Shown piece after piece: positions 6,144 to 13,287 of a stretch of DNA of 44,997 nt (its first letter is position 1; each line of letters starts with the position of its first letter). The DNA is taken from positions 1 to 44,997 of IMG/VR virus record IMGVR_UViG_3300043446_002076, one strand, 5' to 3'. This DNA comes from a virus. The notes under the pieces were generated by a model. It worked only from the letters and a program-made list of their open reading frames with translations, was not told the DNA's origin and did no database searches. Position numbers and translations under genes: made by a program.

Positions 6144-6493
6144 TTGCCTGCCCTGTGGATGTGCTCTCTGGCGTGCTCCTGCCACGCAGCGGCGTAGTCG
6201 CTGGCCTGTTTCAGTTGACGCATTGCCGTTTCGCGTTCAGCGCGTGCTCGCTCCCACGCGCCGTGCTCCTGGGGATAGAAATCGCGCGGGTTACAGGTGG
6301 CAGCGGCAATCGCAACCAACGCAGCCTCAATTGCAACGCGTGCGGCGCTGTACTACCGCAGCAGGGTGTCGGCGCCGGTCCCGTTCAGGTGGATGGTGGG
6401 CAGAGTGGTCATGACAACAAACGGCGGATTCACCAGCAGCTGGCCGGTGCCGGCTGCAGGGTCGTAGGTGGTGGGTGAGTACCAGGTGCTCAT
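6140..6493 (-). pseudogene. Small cyanophage gene interrupted by an amber codon
   Basis: One frame of 118 codons runs from an ATG at 6493 (ATGA overlap with the upstream gene) to TGA at 6140. It is broken by a TAG at 6355-6353, after TIHLNGTGADTLLR. The sequence on both sides reads as one protein: after the stop it continues YSAARVAIEAALVAIA, ATCNPRDFYPQEHGAW and an REREMA-like helix. From memory, family members carry Gln near this point, so CAG to TAG is the likely change. An internal ATG at 6412 (MTTLPTIHLNG) may be the ancestral start. Other genes here end in TAG, so amber recoding is unlikely. Function unknown. Confidence 0.65.
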
Positions 6494-6762
6494 TGCCCCA
6501 CCAGCTCACTGAGCCGACGCAGCACGGTGGCCGTGCCGCTGCGGGGTTCGAGGTACTCCAGCTGCTGCTGGATCAGCCACCGCACCCGCTTGCGGGCTTC
6601 GGCAGCACCGTCGTTAAACGCGGCCTGGATGCGGGGATCCACGCTGAGCAGCTCCATCGCAGCGGCCAGTTCCTGCTCGCGCATGTCCAGCTGCTGGTGG
6701 CGCTCGGCGGTGGTGGCCAGCAGGCGCTCAAGCCCTTGGCGGATGTTGGTGAGGTCGTCCAT
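6490..6762 (-). CDS. Coiled-coil hypothetical protein
   Basis: A 90-residue protein, almost entirely helical (MDDLTNIRQGLERLLATTAE, then HQQLDMREQELAAAMELL), with a C-terminal EARKRVRWLIQQQLEYLEPR. It starts 5 nt after the SSB stop, which favours 6762 over longer frames. It sits between SSB and the disrupted gene. Function unknown; a small partner of the replication proteins is possible. Confidence 0.7.
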   Translation of the reverse strand: MDDLTNIRQGLERLLATTAERHQQLDMREQELAAAMELLSVDPRIQAAFNDGAAEARKRVRWLIQQQLEYLEPRSGTATVLRRLSELVGQ

Positions 6763-6766
6763 CGGC

Positions 6767-7207
6767 TCAGAACGGCACGGAGGCGTCGTCGTCTGCGCTG
6801 CTCTCCCACACCTGCGCTGCTGCAGGCGCTGCAGGCCGTGCCGTGGGCGCCGGCTGGGCTTGGCCACCCACAGGTGCCCAGCTGTCCACCGCTACCACCA
6901 GGCCCGTGCGGGTCTCGCCGGTGGTGCGGTCCTGCCAGCTCTCGCTCTTGACGCGGCCCCAGACGTCGCACAGGTCGCCCTTGCGGTGGGCGTCAACGAA
7001 CGACAGCGCCAGCTCGTTCCAGAGCTCCAGCTTGAAGCCGTCCGGCTCCTGCCCGTCGTCGCGCTTGGCGCCGGGGCGGTTGATCAGGATCCGCACGTTG
7101 CAGACGCTCTTCCCTGACTGGAGGGTGCGCAGCTCGGGGTCACGGGTCAGGCGGCCGACAAAGCGGTGTTGTGAGGCGCGAAGGACGGTGGCGATCAGTT
7201 CAGACAT
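6767..7207 (-). CDS. ssb: Single-stranded DNA-binding protein
   Basis: A 146-residue OB-fold SSB. Residues 1-113 carry the family pattern: VGRLTRDPELRTLQSGKSVCNVRI, FKLELWNELA, then VWGRVKSESWQD and GLVVAVDSW. A Pro/Ala-rich linker (114-133) leads to an acidic tip, SADDDASVPF, which matches the DDDIPF-type tail by which SSB recruits partner proteins. It acts with the annealing protein encoded immediately upstream. It is the second gene of the transcript from module P3. Confidence 0.93.
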   Translation of the reverse strand: MSELIATVLRASQHRFVGRLTRDPELRTLQSGKSVCNVRILINRPGAKRDDGQEPDGFKLELWNELALSFVDAHRKGDLCDVWGRVKSESWQDRTTGETRTGLVVAVDSWAPVGGQAQPAPTARPAAPAAAQVWESSADDDASVPF

Positions 7208-7262
7208 GAGGCGTTGTGTGCAGTGTGAATGTGGCCCCGGTGGGTACCGGGACCGTGGGAAG

Positions 7263-8003
7263 TCAAGCCGTTACCGGCTCGGCTTCAGTCCAGGCGGCCG
7301 GCAGGTCGTCGGGATCCTCCGCCGGCTCGGTCAGAGCCTCACCGGCAGCGTTCCACCGGGCGGCAGATTCCTGGGTGATGCCGGACTTCGCCAGCCGGGC
7401 GAGGTGATTGCGTTGCAGCTGCTCCAGGCTGATGGCCTCACCACCGCTGATCTCTTGGCACATAGCCACCAGCCCAGCGGGCGTCAGACCCCGGGCCTCG
7501 CAGGCACGCAAGGCACCGGCGGTCAGGTCTTCGGTGGTGGTCAGGATGCGAGGCGCCGGCTGTGGTGGGCGGTGAGGATCCTCGATCGGCTCCTTCGCCC
7601 ACAGCTGCCAAGCCAGCCCAAAGGCTGCAGCGGCAGCGGTGCAGAGGCACCGGCGGTGGGTGTCAGTCACATCACGAGCGGTGATGCGATCCATGGCAAC
7701 CGGCGCATTGCGGTTGTCCATAACGGCCTGCGGGAAGTCAGGCGTCTCCTGCCCATCCGGACCAACGAAGTAGCCGACGACGTAGCCGGTGCCGTTGGGT
7801 GCTGTCCAGACGTGGTTGCCGTCTGGAGTGGAGCGGAGATGGAACTGCCAGCCGGGTGCGTGATCACGCAGCAGCTGCCCGACGCGGCACCAGTTGACGT
7901 AGTCAGCGGCATAGCTGCCGTTGCCCTTGCGGCTCACGTCGGCCGCTGTGATGACGTTGCCCAGGTTGGGCGGCCCCGGTGGGGGCAGTGTGGCTGAAGC
8001 CAT
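7263..8003 (-). CDS. Single-strand annealing protein, DUF1071/Sak3-like
   Basis: A 246-residue protein. Residues 22-140 match the DUF1071 (Sak3-like) group of phage annealing proteins: SRKGNGSYAADYVNW near the start, a beta region, VMDNRNAPV at 95-103, and the signature TDTHRRCLCTAAAAAFGLAWQLWA. Such proteins anneal complementary single strands in phage recombination and replication and usually sit beside SSB, as here. The C-terminal 100 residues are less typical, with an Asp/Glu-rich tail. The ATG at 8003 follows a 20-nt leader from module P3. Confidence 0.8.
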   Translation of the reverse strand: MASATLPPPGPPNLGNVITAADVSRKGNGSYAADYVNWCRVGQLLRDHAPGWQFHLRSTPDGNHVWTAPNGTGYVVGYFVGPDGQETPDFPQAVMDNRNAPVAMDRITARDVTDTHRRCLCTAAAAAFGLAWQLWAKEPIEDPHRPPQPAPRILTTTEDLTAGALRACEARGLTPAGLVAMCQEISGGEAISLEQLQRNHLARLAKSGITQESAARWNAAGEALTEPAEDPDDLPAAWTEAEPVTA

Positions 8004-8025
8004 GTGGTGGGTGGTGGCTGACGAG

Positions 8026-8060
8026 ATCCTAGCGGTCCGGTTGCGAACCAGCAACAGTCC
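8026..8060 (-). promoter_or_regulatory. Operator-promoter module P3
   Basis: The minus strand reads GTTGC-TGGTTC-GCAAC (8055-8040), 8 nt, then TAGGAT (8031-8026), with TTGCTG 17 nt from the -10. It drives the annealing protein and SSB. On the plus strand the same symmetric site precedes the divergent gene at 8135 with a poorer -10 (CATGAT). Confidence 0.78.
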
Positions 8061-8134
8061 GGCATGATGGCGGCGCCGGTGAACCGACAGGAGTAGCACT
8101 GGTGTACTAGAACGCCCGCCGCTGAGCCCAGCAA

Positions 8135-8323
8135 ATGCCGATCCGTGTATCCGTCAGTGACCTACAGGAAGCCGATGCCGTCTGGCAGCTGATCAGCCGT
8201 GCTGAGCAGCCCTACGACTGGTCGATTCACCTAGACGGCCACGGCCATCTGTGCAGCGTCAGGCCAGCAGCTCCGCCAGCAGCTGCGCCGGGCCATAGCT
8301 GCCCAACGGCAGACCCCGCATGA
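8135..8323 (+). CDS. Small hypothetical protein opposite the repressor
   Basis: A 62-residue plus-strand frame (MPIRVSVSDLQEADAVW) with QLISRAEQPYDWSIHLDGHG, which has the look of a real small protein. It is divergent from the annealing operon and runs 65 bp into the 3' end of the HTH regulator gene on the opposite strand. Its tail there (PAAPPAAAPGHS) is low-complexity, forced by the overlap. It could be an early function from the other face of module P3. Function unknown. Confidence 0.5.
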   Translation: MPIRVSVSDLQEADAVWQLISRAEQPYDWSIHLDGHGHLCSVRPAAPPAAAPGHSCPTADPA

Positions 8324-8987
8324 CGCGGATGGCCTCGGCAATGGCCAACAGCTCGTCCTGCAGCTCCTCACGGGTCAGCTGCTGCTGCCCGAGGATCACC
8401 GCCTGGAACCGCTCGCGGCGGGCGTCATCCGCTGCCGGATATGCCGCCAGCAGCTGGCGCACACCCACCATGGGGCTCAGGCCGGCAGCCACGATGGTGG
8501 CATCCAGCAGGGGGGACAGCTTCTCGCTCAGGCGGGGCTGCTCACCGGGCAACAGCAGGCGGGCGCCGAGGTACGGCAGTTCCAGCCGGCCGGCCCAGAC
8601 GGCTACCAGGTCCATCAGGTCAAGCGGATGGTGTTCCTCGCCTGGCACCGGTAGCCAGATCGTGCCGTCGATGGCCTCGTCGGTCAGCTTGAACGCGCTC
8701 GGTGGGCCTAGTTCCGCACGGGCGGCCTCGGCGCCCTTGGTGTGCCACAGCCATGCCGCACGGTTCAGGGCTTCAAGGGCGATCAGCGGCGGCAGGCTGA
8801 TGCCCAGCTTCCCGTTGGCAATGCGGCTGATGATGCTGTGGCTGAAGCTGGTGCGTTCACCCAGGCCCCAGTGGGCAATGGATGCCATCTCGCGCAGGCT
8901 GCAGGTGTTGCGGTCCACCCAGTACGCCACGGCCTGGCGGATCCAGTGATCACCCTGCTCCAGGGTCTGCGCTAGCGGCTGCTTCAT
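8259..8987 (-). CDS. HTH regulator, probable phage repressor
   Basis: A 242-residue protein. Residues 29-76 form an XRE-like helix-turn-helix region (CSLREMASIAHWGLGERTS, then SHSIISRIANGKLGISLP). Residues 77-242 are a helical effector or oligomerisation part with LSPMVGVRQLLAAYP and QQLTREELQDELLAIAEAIR. No catalytic Ser/Lys pair of a LexA/CI autoprotease is evident. The ATG at 8987 lies about 7 nt from a -10 (8999-8994) in module P4, so the transcript should be leaderless or nearly so, like lambda cI from PRM. A repressor role binding the GTTGC-N6-GCAAC sites is inference from fold, size and context. Confidence 0.65.
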   Translation of the reverse strand: MKQPLAQTLEQGDHWIRQAVAYWVDRNTCSLREMASIAHWGLGERTSFSHSIISRIANGKLGISLPPLIALEALNRAAWLWHTKGAEAARAELGPPSAFKLTDEAIDGTIWLPVPGEEHHPLDLMDLVAVWAGRLELPYLGARLLLPGEQPRLSEKLSPLLDATIVAAGLSPMVGVRQLLAAYPAADDARRERFQAVILGQQQLTREELQDELLAIAEAIRVMRGLPLGSYGPAQLLAELLA

Positions 8988-9372
8988 GCCTGGATCGTAC
9001 CGGCGTTGTTGCAGTCCTGAAACATGCCGGATGACCGCCCAGCAGGGCCTCGGCCTCCTCCACGCTGCGGGCAATGCCGGCGATGCCACCAGCGGCGCTG
9101 ACGTGCTCGAGGAATGCCGTCTGCTCGCTGGTGGGTCGGCCGGTGGGGGTCTTGATCTCGACGGCAGCGAACACCGCAAGCTGCTGGCCCACCATGTCGG
9201 GCGTGATGGTGACTGACCTGTAGCCGATCAGGTCCGCGCTGCCGGGGCACAGGCCGAAGGTGACCATGCGGCCGTCCTGCCCCACGACCTTGCCCGTGTT
9301 GTTGCGCCACAGCCGGACCGGCCCACGGCTGCAGGCCAGCCGGATGCGCTGCTGGATTGCCTGTTCGCTCAT
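8950..9372 (-). CDS. VRR-NUC domain nuclease
   Basis: A 140-residue stand-alone VRR-NUC protein of the restriction-endonuclease-like superfamily. Residues 33-50 hold GRMVTFGLCPGSADLIG with metal-binding D47. Residues 70-84 hold AVEIKTPTGRPTSEQ with E72, K74 and Q84. These are the expected catalytic residues. Small phage VRR-NUC proteins are thought to cut branched or flapped DNA. The C-terminus overlaps the first 38 bases of the regulator gene, and the regulator's promoter lies inside this gene. A degenerate operator (9382-9397) is close upstream. Confidence 0.85.
   Translation of the reverse strand: MSEQAIQQRIRLACSRGPVRLWRNNTGKVVGQDGRMVTFGLCPGSADLIGYRSVTITPDMVGQQLAVFAAVEIKTPTGRPTSEQTAFLEHVSAAGGIAGIARSVEEAEALLGGHPACFRTATTPVRSRHEAAASADPGAG
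8994..9023 (-). promoter_or_regulatory. Operator-promoter module P4 (repressor promoter)
   Basis: The minus strand reads GTTTC-AGGACT-GCAAC (9023-9008), 8 nt, then TACGAT (8999-8994). TTTCAG lies 17 nt before the -10. The left half-site departs by one base from GTTGC. Predicted transcription starts on or beside the ATG of the HTH gene at 8987. Confidence 0.68.
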
Positions 9373-9440
9373 CCCGGTTCCGTTGCGTACCGGCTACTGT
9401 GGCGGAGTTCCCGCGTGCGAGCGCCGGACCTTGGGCGATG

Positions 9441-9467
9441 GCCCCGCTGTGGAAAGCGGGGCTTTTT
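9441..9467 (+). terminator. Rho-independent terminator, plus strand
   Basis: GCCCCGCT and AGCGGGGC form a perfect 8-bp stem around a 6-base loop, followed by CTTTTTG. The T-tract is on the plus strand, although the flanking genes are all on the minus strand. It therefore ends a plus-strand transcript, perhaps a short RNA from between 9373 and 9440 or read-through from 8135. Confidence 0.8.
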
Positions 9468-9471
9468 GCTG

Positions 9472-10239
9472 TCAGAACACCGGCAGCCAGTCAAAGCTCA
9501 GCTGCAGCGGTAACCCGGTGTCGCTCCGGTGGGCTGTGCCGAGCTGTTTGCTCAGGGCTGCGCGGACCGCATCTTGCACGGCGTCGTGCCAGATGGTCGC
9601 TGCTTCCCGCTTCGAGCGGGCCAGCACCAGGATGCCCGGCTTGTGGACAATGGGCCCGGCAGGCAGGGTCGGACGGGTGGTGGTGGTAGGGGCGAGGGCG
9701 GGACGCTGACCAGACTCCACCACGCTGCGGAACCAACGGTTGACGAACACGCTGAACGCAGGGCTGATCCAGCGGGCAAGCTCGGTGGCCAAATCGGGGT
9801 GGATCCAGGTAGAGCCGCCTGCACCTGTTCCGCCTCGCTGGGAGACCACCAGATCGAAGACGGAAATTCCGGCTTCGCTTGCCAGCGCTTGCATGTAGGC
9901 CTTGCACTGGGCCGATTCGCGGAAATGGATCCACCGCTTCCCGTTGGCCTGGCACATGGCGGTGGCGTTGACATAGCCATCGGGACGCCGCTGGATCGGC
10001 GTGCCCTGCCACTCGCGCACCTCCAGAGCAGCAGGCGCCGCAGGGAAGATCTGCGGCTGCAGCACCTGCGGACGGACGGGCTGGGTCCACTTCCGGGCCT
10101 TCGGCGGGATCGGACGGCCAGAGCGGCGGTAGTAGCCGGCACGGCGGCGGCAGGCGTCAGAGCACCAGGCAGCCAGCACGCTGCGGGCCTGGAACAACTG
10201 GCCGCAGCAGCCGCAGATCGTCGGGATGGTGGCGGTCAT
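9472..10239 (-). CDS. Zinc-finger KilA-N domain protein
   Basis: A 255-residue protein. Residues 9-30 carry CGCC...CSDAC, a small zinc finger followed by a basic RRRAGYYRRSGR stretch. Residues 75-170 are a KilA-N domain: REWQGTPIQRRPDGYVNATAMC, KRWIHFRESAQ, SQRGGTGAGGSTWIHPDLATELARWISPAF, then VFVNRWFR. KilA-N domains bind DNA and are typical of phage antirepressors and related regulators. The C-terminal 85 residues match nothing I know. It is cotranscribed with the 60-residue gene upstream and may antagonise the HTH repressor, which is inference. Confidence 0.85.
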   Translation of the reverse strand: MTATIPTICGCCGQLFQARSVLAAWCSDACRRRAGYYRRSGRPIPPKARKWTQPVRPQVLQPQIFPAAPAALEVREWQGTPIQRRPDGYVNATAMCQANGKRWIHFRESAQCKAYMQALASEAGISVFDLVVSQRGGTGAGGSTWIHPDLATELARWISPAFSVFVNRWFRSVVESGQRPALAPTTTTRPTLPAGPIVHKPGILVLARSKREAATIWHDAVQDAVRAALSKQLGTAHRSDTGLPLQLSFDWLPVF

Positions 10240-10242
10240 CGC

Positions 10243-10425
10243 TCAGGCCTCCACCTCGAAGTGGAACCCGGCGAACTCCGGCATGCGCCGCAGCTCTTCC
10301 ACCGCAGCCTGTGCCTCGGCCACGGTGTCGTAATGGGTCGGATAGCCCGCTTCCCAAAGCATCCGCTCAAGCTCGGAGCCAAAGGGGCTGTCCCCGCCAG
10401 GAGCGGGGGAGACCAACGTCTTCAT
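10243..10425 (-). CDS. Small early hypothetical protein
   Basis: A 60-residue protein (MKTLVSPAPGGDSPFG). Its second half, MLWEAGYPTHYDTVAEAQAAVEELR, looks like a small alpha/beta fold. A GGAG eight bases before the ATG at 10425 fixes the start. It is the first gene after a leader of about 210 nt from module P5. Function unknown. Confidence 0.7.
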   Translation of the reverse strand: MKTLVSPAPGGDSPFGSELERMLWEAGYPTHYDTVAEAQAAVEELRRMPEFAGFHFEVEA

Positions 10426-10638
10426 GGTGAATACTCCTCTGATTGAGTCCGGCACCTCTGCCGAACATCACCAGCATAGCCCAATGAGAAGGGGCCAGCC
10501 ATAGGCCAGCCCCAACCCGAAAGAAACCGGGCCTTCGGTACGGTTTCAGGCCGGGCTCAGAGAAACCCAGCCACCGCGTCCGTCCTTGCGGATGGGACCG
10601 ACCCGGCAGGGGCACGCTACCGGCCCCGCTTGATGACC
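10426..10638 (-). other. Structured 5' leader
   Basis: This 213-nt gene-free stretch lies between module P5 and the 60-residue gene. The minus-strand RNA can form a GAAACCG/CGGTTTC stem, closely followed by a GGGGCTGGCC/GGCTGGCCCC hairpin with two G-U pairs (10490-10513). An attenuator or an RNA control element would fit. I recognise no known riboswitch. Confidence 0.4.
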
Positions 10639-10665
10639 CTACTGGTTCCGTTGCGAACCTGCAAC
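10636..10665 (-). promoter_or_regulatory. Operator-promoter module P5
   Basis: The minus strand reads GTTGC-AGGTTC-GCAAC (10665-10650), 8 nt, then TAGGGT (10641-10636), with TTGCAG 17 nt from the -10. The module is embedded in the last codons of the 83-residue gene, whose TAG stop lies within the -10. It drives the leader, the 60-residue gene and the KilA-N gene. Confidence 0.75.
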
Positions 10666-10890
10666 ACCTTGCCGCTCAGCCAGAGCCTCCCGCGCCTCCA
10701 GCTCCGCGATCCGCTTCGTCGCGGCTCGCAGGATCAGCTCCTGGTGCATCGCCAGCTGCGCCAGCCGCCAGCACATATCTTGCGCATGCGGCAGGTCATA
10801 CCCCTGGATGCTCCGCCGCTGCCGCTCCAGCTCGAGATCATGCTGCGGCTCCCGTACCGGGCACATCCACGATCCCCAGCCCATGAGCAT
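10639..10890 (-). CDS. Small helical early protein
   Basis: An 83-residue protein (MLMGWGSWMCPVREPQ). It contains a basic EQ/R-rich helix (HDLELERQRRSIQGYDL) and a coiled-coil-like LILRAATKRIAELEAREAL. The ATG at 10890 shares its A with the TGA of the upstream gene. Its last nine codons double as operator P5. Function unknown. Confidence 0.65.
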   Translation of the reverse strand: MLMGWGSWMCPVREPQHDLELERQRRSIQGYDLPHAQDMCWRLAQLAMHQELILRAATKRIAELEAREALAERQGVAGSQRNQ

Positions 10891-11525
10891 CACGCGGCGT
10901 TGTAGGCAGGTTGCCGGCACCGCTCAAACGTCAGCCCCAGCACCGTCACCGGCCGGCGTTCCTTGATCGCCAGGCTGATCGTCGTGTAGTCCACGTGCAG
11001 ATGCTCCGCTGCCTCGCGGCAGCTTCCGTAGACCCTACCCGTCTCCACACACCGGATCCGCTTGTCACCCCAGTAGCTCGGGCATTGTCGACACACCTCC
11101 TCCGCCAGCTCGCGGTTCTCCAGCAGCAGGAACAGCGCATCCGCACCGAACCCGCCCAACACCTGCGGCATCCTGCGCGCCAGCCGCCTTAGCGCTGAGC
11201 GCTCGACGTAGTAGAAGCTGCCGACCTTGCGCGGCTGCAGCACGGCGCGGACTGCTGGCCGCTTCAGCCACGCATTCGTTCGGCTCTTGGGGCACCCCAG
11301 GATGTCCGCAATGCCGCCACTGGTCAGGCATTCACCCATCCGTGCTCTGCCGCTCTGCCTGGTACGCCGCAGCCGCTGCAGGATCGCGCTTGCTGACCGC
11401 TCGGGCCAGCCCTGGCGGTGCGCATGCCGCTGGTAGCGGTCCACCAGCTCCGGGAACGGCACATCACCCGCCAGCTGATCGAGATACGTCGCCTCTGGTG
11501 GCGTCCAGTTCGGTGGGCGCTTCAT
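10890..11525 (-). CDS. DNA-binding protein with IENR1/NUMOD-like C-terminus
   Basis: A 211-residue protein. Residues 7-60 are an HTH-like segment (WTPPEATYLDQLAGDVPFPEL, then a basic LQRLRRTRQSGRARMGE). Residues 66-115 hold a second helix-turn-helix-like part (LTSGGIADILGCPKSRTNAW). Residues 157-204 match the IENR1/NUMOD1 repeat of homing endonucleases: IRCVETGRVYGSCREAAEHL, then VDYTTISLAIKERRPV and GLTFE. No nuclease motif (GIY-YIG or HNH) is present, so this is a DNA-binding protein only. It overlaps the helicase gene by ATGA. Confidence 0.75.
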   Translation of the reverse strand: MKRPPNWTPPEATYLDQLAGDVPFPELVDRYQRHAHRQGWPERSASAILQRLRRTRQSGRARMGECLTSGGIADILGCPKSRTNAWLKRPAVRAVLQPRKVGSFYYVERSALRRLARRMPQVLGGFGADALFLLLENRELAEEVCRQCPSYWGDKRIRCVETGRVYGSCREAAEHLHVDYTTISLAIKERRPVTVLGLTFERCRQPAYNAA

Positions 11526-12913
11526 GCCACCACCCGCACCGGACCGGACCGGCTGCGCTTTGCCTCACGGGCCGCCATGACGTGACGGGCCCAGCCGCGT
11601 GGGTTTGCCATTCCCCGGCGGTGGCCGATGCGCACCAGCTCCTCCAGGGACTGGGCACTCGACTGCTCGGCGCGGCGCTGCTGGCGAGCCACCACCTCCT
11701 GCAGCTCACCTTCCACGTGCGTCAGCTCCCGGCGCTCGGGGACGAACTGGTGGCCGCATTCCGGGCACTGCTGCGTGCGACTGGCCATCGCGCAGAAGCA
11801 CGACGGGCAGACCCTGATGCTCACCGGTTGCTCACCGGCGCGGCGCTTCACTCGCCCTTGCAGCGTCCAGTCATGCACCGTCAGCGGATGGCCCAGCCGG
11901 GCGCTGTTACCGACGTGATCAAGGATCAGCAGGTCGGCCTTTCCGGGTGCACAGCGCAGCCCCCGGCCGTTGCCCTGCAGCCATGCCGTCAGGCTCTGGG
12001 TCGGGCGCAGCCAGATCACCGCGTCAATCTCTGGCACGTCCACGCCGGCAATCCACAGCTGAGCGCAGGCCACCAGATCGAGACGGCCAGCCCGCAGGCC
12101 CGCCACGGCCTCCCGGCGCTCGGCGTCGTCGCTGCCGCCATGCACAGCCACAGCGCGAAAACCGGCCCGCTGCCACTGCTCGGCGACCGCCTGCGCATGG
12201 CTGACAGTGGTACAGAACGCCACGCCACGCCGGCCGGTGCACAGCTTCTGCCAATGCTTAAGCGCATCGCCAACCACCTGCGGGCGGTTCATCACCGCGC
12301 CGGCGGCGCCTTGGTCAAAGTCACCACCACGCCGGCCGATGCCGGATAGATCCACACCTGGCGGCGCGAAGATCCTGACTGGCGCCAGCAGCCCCTCATT
12401 TATCAGCTCGGCGGTGCTGCAGGTGTGAACCAGAACGTCGAACACTTCGCCCAGCCCGCGACCATCCAGTCGCTGCGGCGTGCCGGTCAGGCCCAGCAGG
12501 CGGGGATTGCCGGCCGCCTCGATCACCTGCCGGTAAGAATTGGCGACCGCCAGATGGCACTCGTCAACGATGATCAGATCAGGCCGTGGCAGTTCAGCGC
12601 GCCTGACAGCCGTCTGAACCGCGACGACCTGCACCAGCTTGGAGTAATCCGACGATTGGCCGGCGCGGATGCTGCTGTGACTGATGCCTGCAGCGGTCAA
12701 CCTGGCGGCCGTGTCGTCGAGGATCTCGCGCAGGTGGGCCAAGAACCAGACGCTCCGGCCACGGGCGATGGTGAGGCGGACAATCTCGGTGGCGGTGGCC
12801 GTCTTGCCGAAGCCCGTGGGCGCCACCAGGATCGGCGCGCGGTGGCCTTGGCCGTAGGCATGGCGCAGGGCGGCGACGGCCTGGACCTGGCGGGGGCGGA
12901 GGGTGATGCTCAT
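11522..12913 (-). CDS. DEAH-type superfamily 2 helicase
   Basis: A 463-residue SF2 helicase close in layout to XPB/RadD-type enzymes. Walker A APTGFGKT is at 31-38, motif II DECH at 117-120, motif III TGTP at 143-146, and a motif VI-like QGNGRGLR at 313-320. A CPSC...CPEC zinc ribbon follows at 369-386, then a helical basic tail. Enzymes of this type unwind or remodel branched DNA using ATP. Together with SSB, the annealing protein and VRR-NUC it completes a replication/recombination set. It is translated from the ATG at 12913, just after the 90-residue gene. Confidence 0.9.
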   Translation of the reverse strand: MSITLRPRQVQAVAALRHAYGQGHRAPILVAPTGFGKTATATEIVRLTIARGRSVWFLAHLREILDDTAARLTAAGISHSSIRAGQSSDYSKLVQVVAVQTAVRRAELPRPDLIIVDECHLAVANSYRQVIEAAGNPRLLGLTGTPQRLDGRGLGEVFDVLVHTCSTAELINEGLLAPVRIFAPPGVDLSGIGRRGGDFDQGAAGAVMNRPQVVGDALKHWQKLCTGRRGVAFCTTVSHAQAVAEQWQRAGFRAVAVHGGSDDAERREAVAGLRAGRLDLVACAQLWIAGVDVPEIDAVIWLRPTQSLTAWLQGNGRGLRCAPGKADLLILDHVGNSARLGHPLTVHDWTLQGRVKRRAGEQPVSIRVCPSCFCAMASRTQQCPECGHQFVPERRELTHVEGELQEVVARQQRRAEQSSAQSLEELVRIGHRRGMANPRGWARHVMAAREAKRSRSGPVRVVA

Positions 12914-12920
12914 GCGGCTA

Positions 12921-13193
12921 TCACCCCTGCTGCTTGCGCAACCGCTCCCATGTCTCCACCGCCAGCGCCTTGGTTTCTTCCGGTGGCGCCGGCTGGCTGG
13001 GGTGCGTGTTGAGCCAGCGGTACGGGCCCGTGGCTAACGCCTTCGCCCAGTCGCTCACCGTGACCACGGCAATGTGACTGTGTGAGTCGCCACCACCCGA
13101 CGACCTGGGCCCGCCAACGAGCACAGCCCAGCCAAATCGGCGATCGCAAATGCGCTCAATCGTGTCCCTGTAGCCCGGTGGGTCGCATGCCAT
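12921..13193 (-). CDS. Small early hypothetical protein
   Basis: A 90-residue protein (MACDPPGYRDTIERIC). It contains FGWAVLVGGPRSSGGGDSHS and a VSDWAKALATG helix, ending ETWERLRKQQG. The ATG at 13193 fits a minus-strand transcript from the bidirectional promoter at 13223-13261. It is the first gene of the helicase transcript. Function unknown. Confidence 0.65.
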   Translation of the reverse strand: MACDPPGYRDTIERICDRRFGWAVLVGGPRSSGGGDSHSHIAVVTVSDWAKALATGPYRWLNTHPSQPAPPEETKALAVETWERLRKQQG

Positions 13194-13222
13194 TGATCCA
13201 GTGGCGCGGTGGCAGTCCCACC

Positions 13223-13261
13223 AGCATAGCCGTTGCAGGTTCGCACCGGAAACAGTAGGCT
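13223..13261. promoter_or_regulatory. Bidirectional operator-promoter module P6
   Basis: The plus strand reads GTTGC-AGGTTC-GCACC (13232-13247), 8 nt, then TAGGCT (13256-13261), with TTGCAG 17 nt from the -10. This faces the primase operon. On the minus strand TATGCT (13228-13223) with TTTCCG 18 nt upstream can serve the helicase operon. One operator could thus control both directions. Confidence 0.7.
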
Positions 13262-13287
13262 GCACAAGCTCCGCTAGCACCAGCTGC

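Noticed and set aside
6843-7997. 384-residue plus-strand open frame opposite SSB and the annealing protein
   Set aside because: It is antisense to two well-recognised genes, has Arg/Ser/Gly-rich composition typical of a high-G+C shadow frame, and lacks any recognisable motif.
9382-9397. Eighth operator-like site (GTAGC-N6-GCAAC on the minus strand)
   Set aside because: The matching -10 position would overlap the ATG at 9372 and does not resemble TANNNT, so it is not counted as a promoter; it may be a weak binding site.
10491-10513. Classical minus-strand terminator
   Set aside because: The hairpin is followed by TTCTCATT and not by a U-tract, so it is described only as leader structure.
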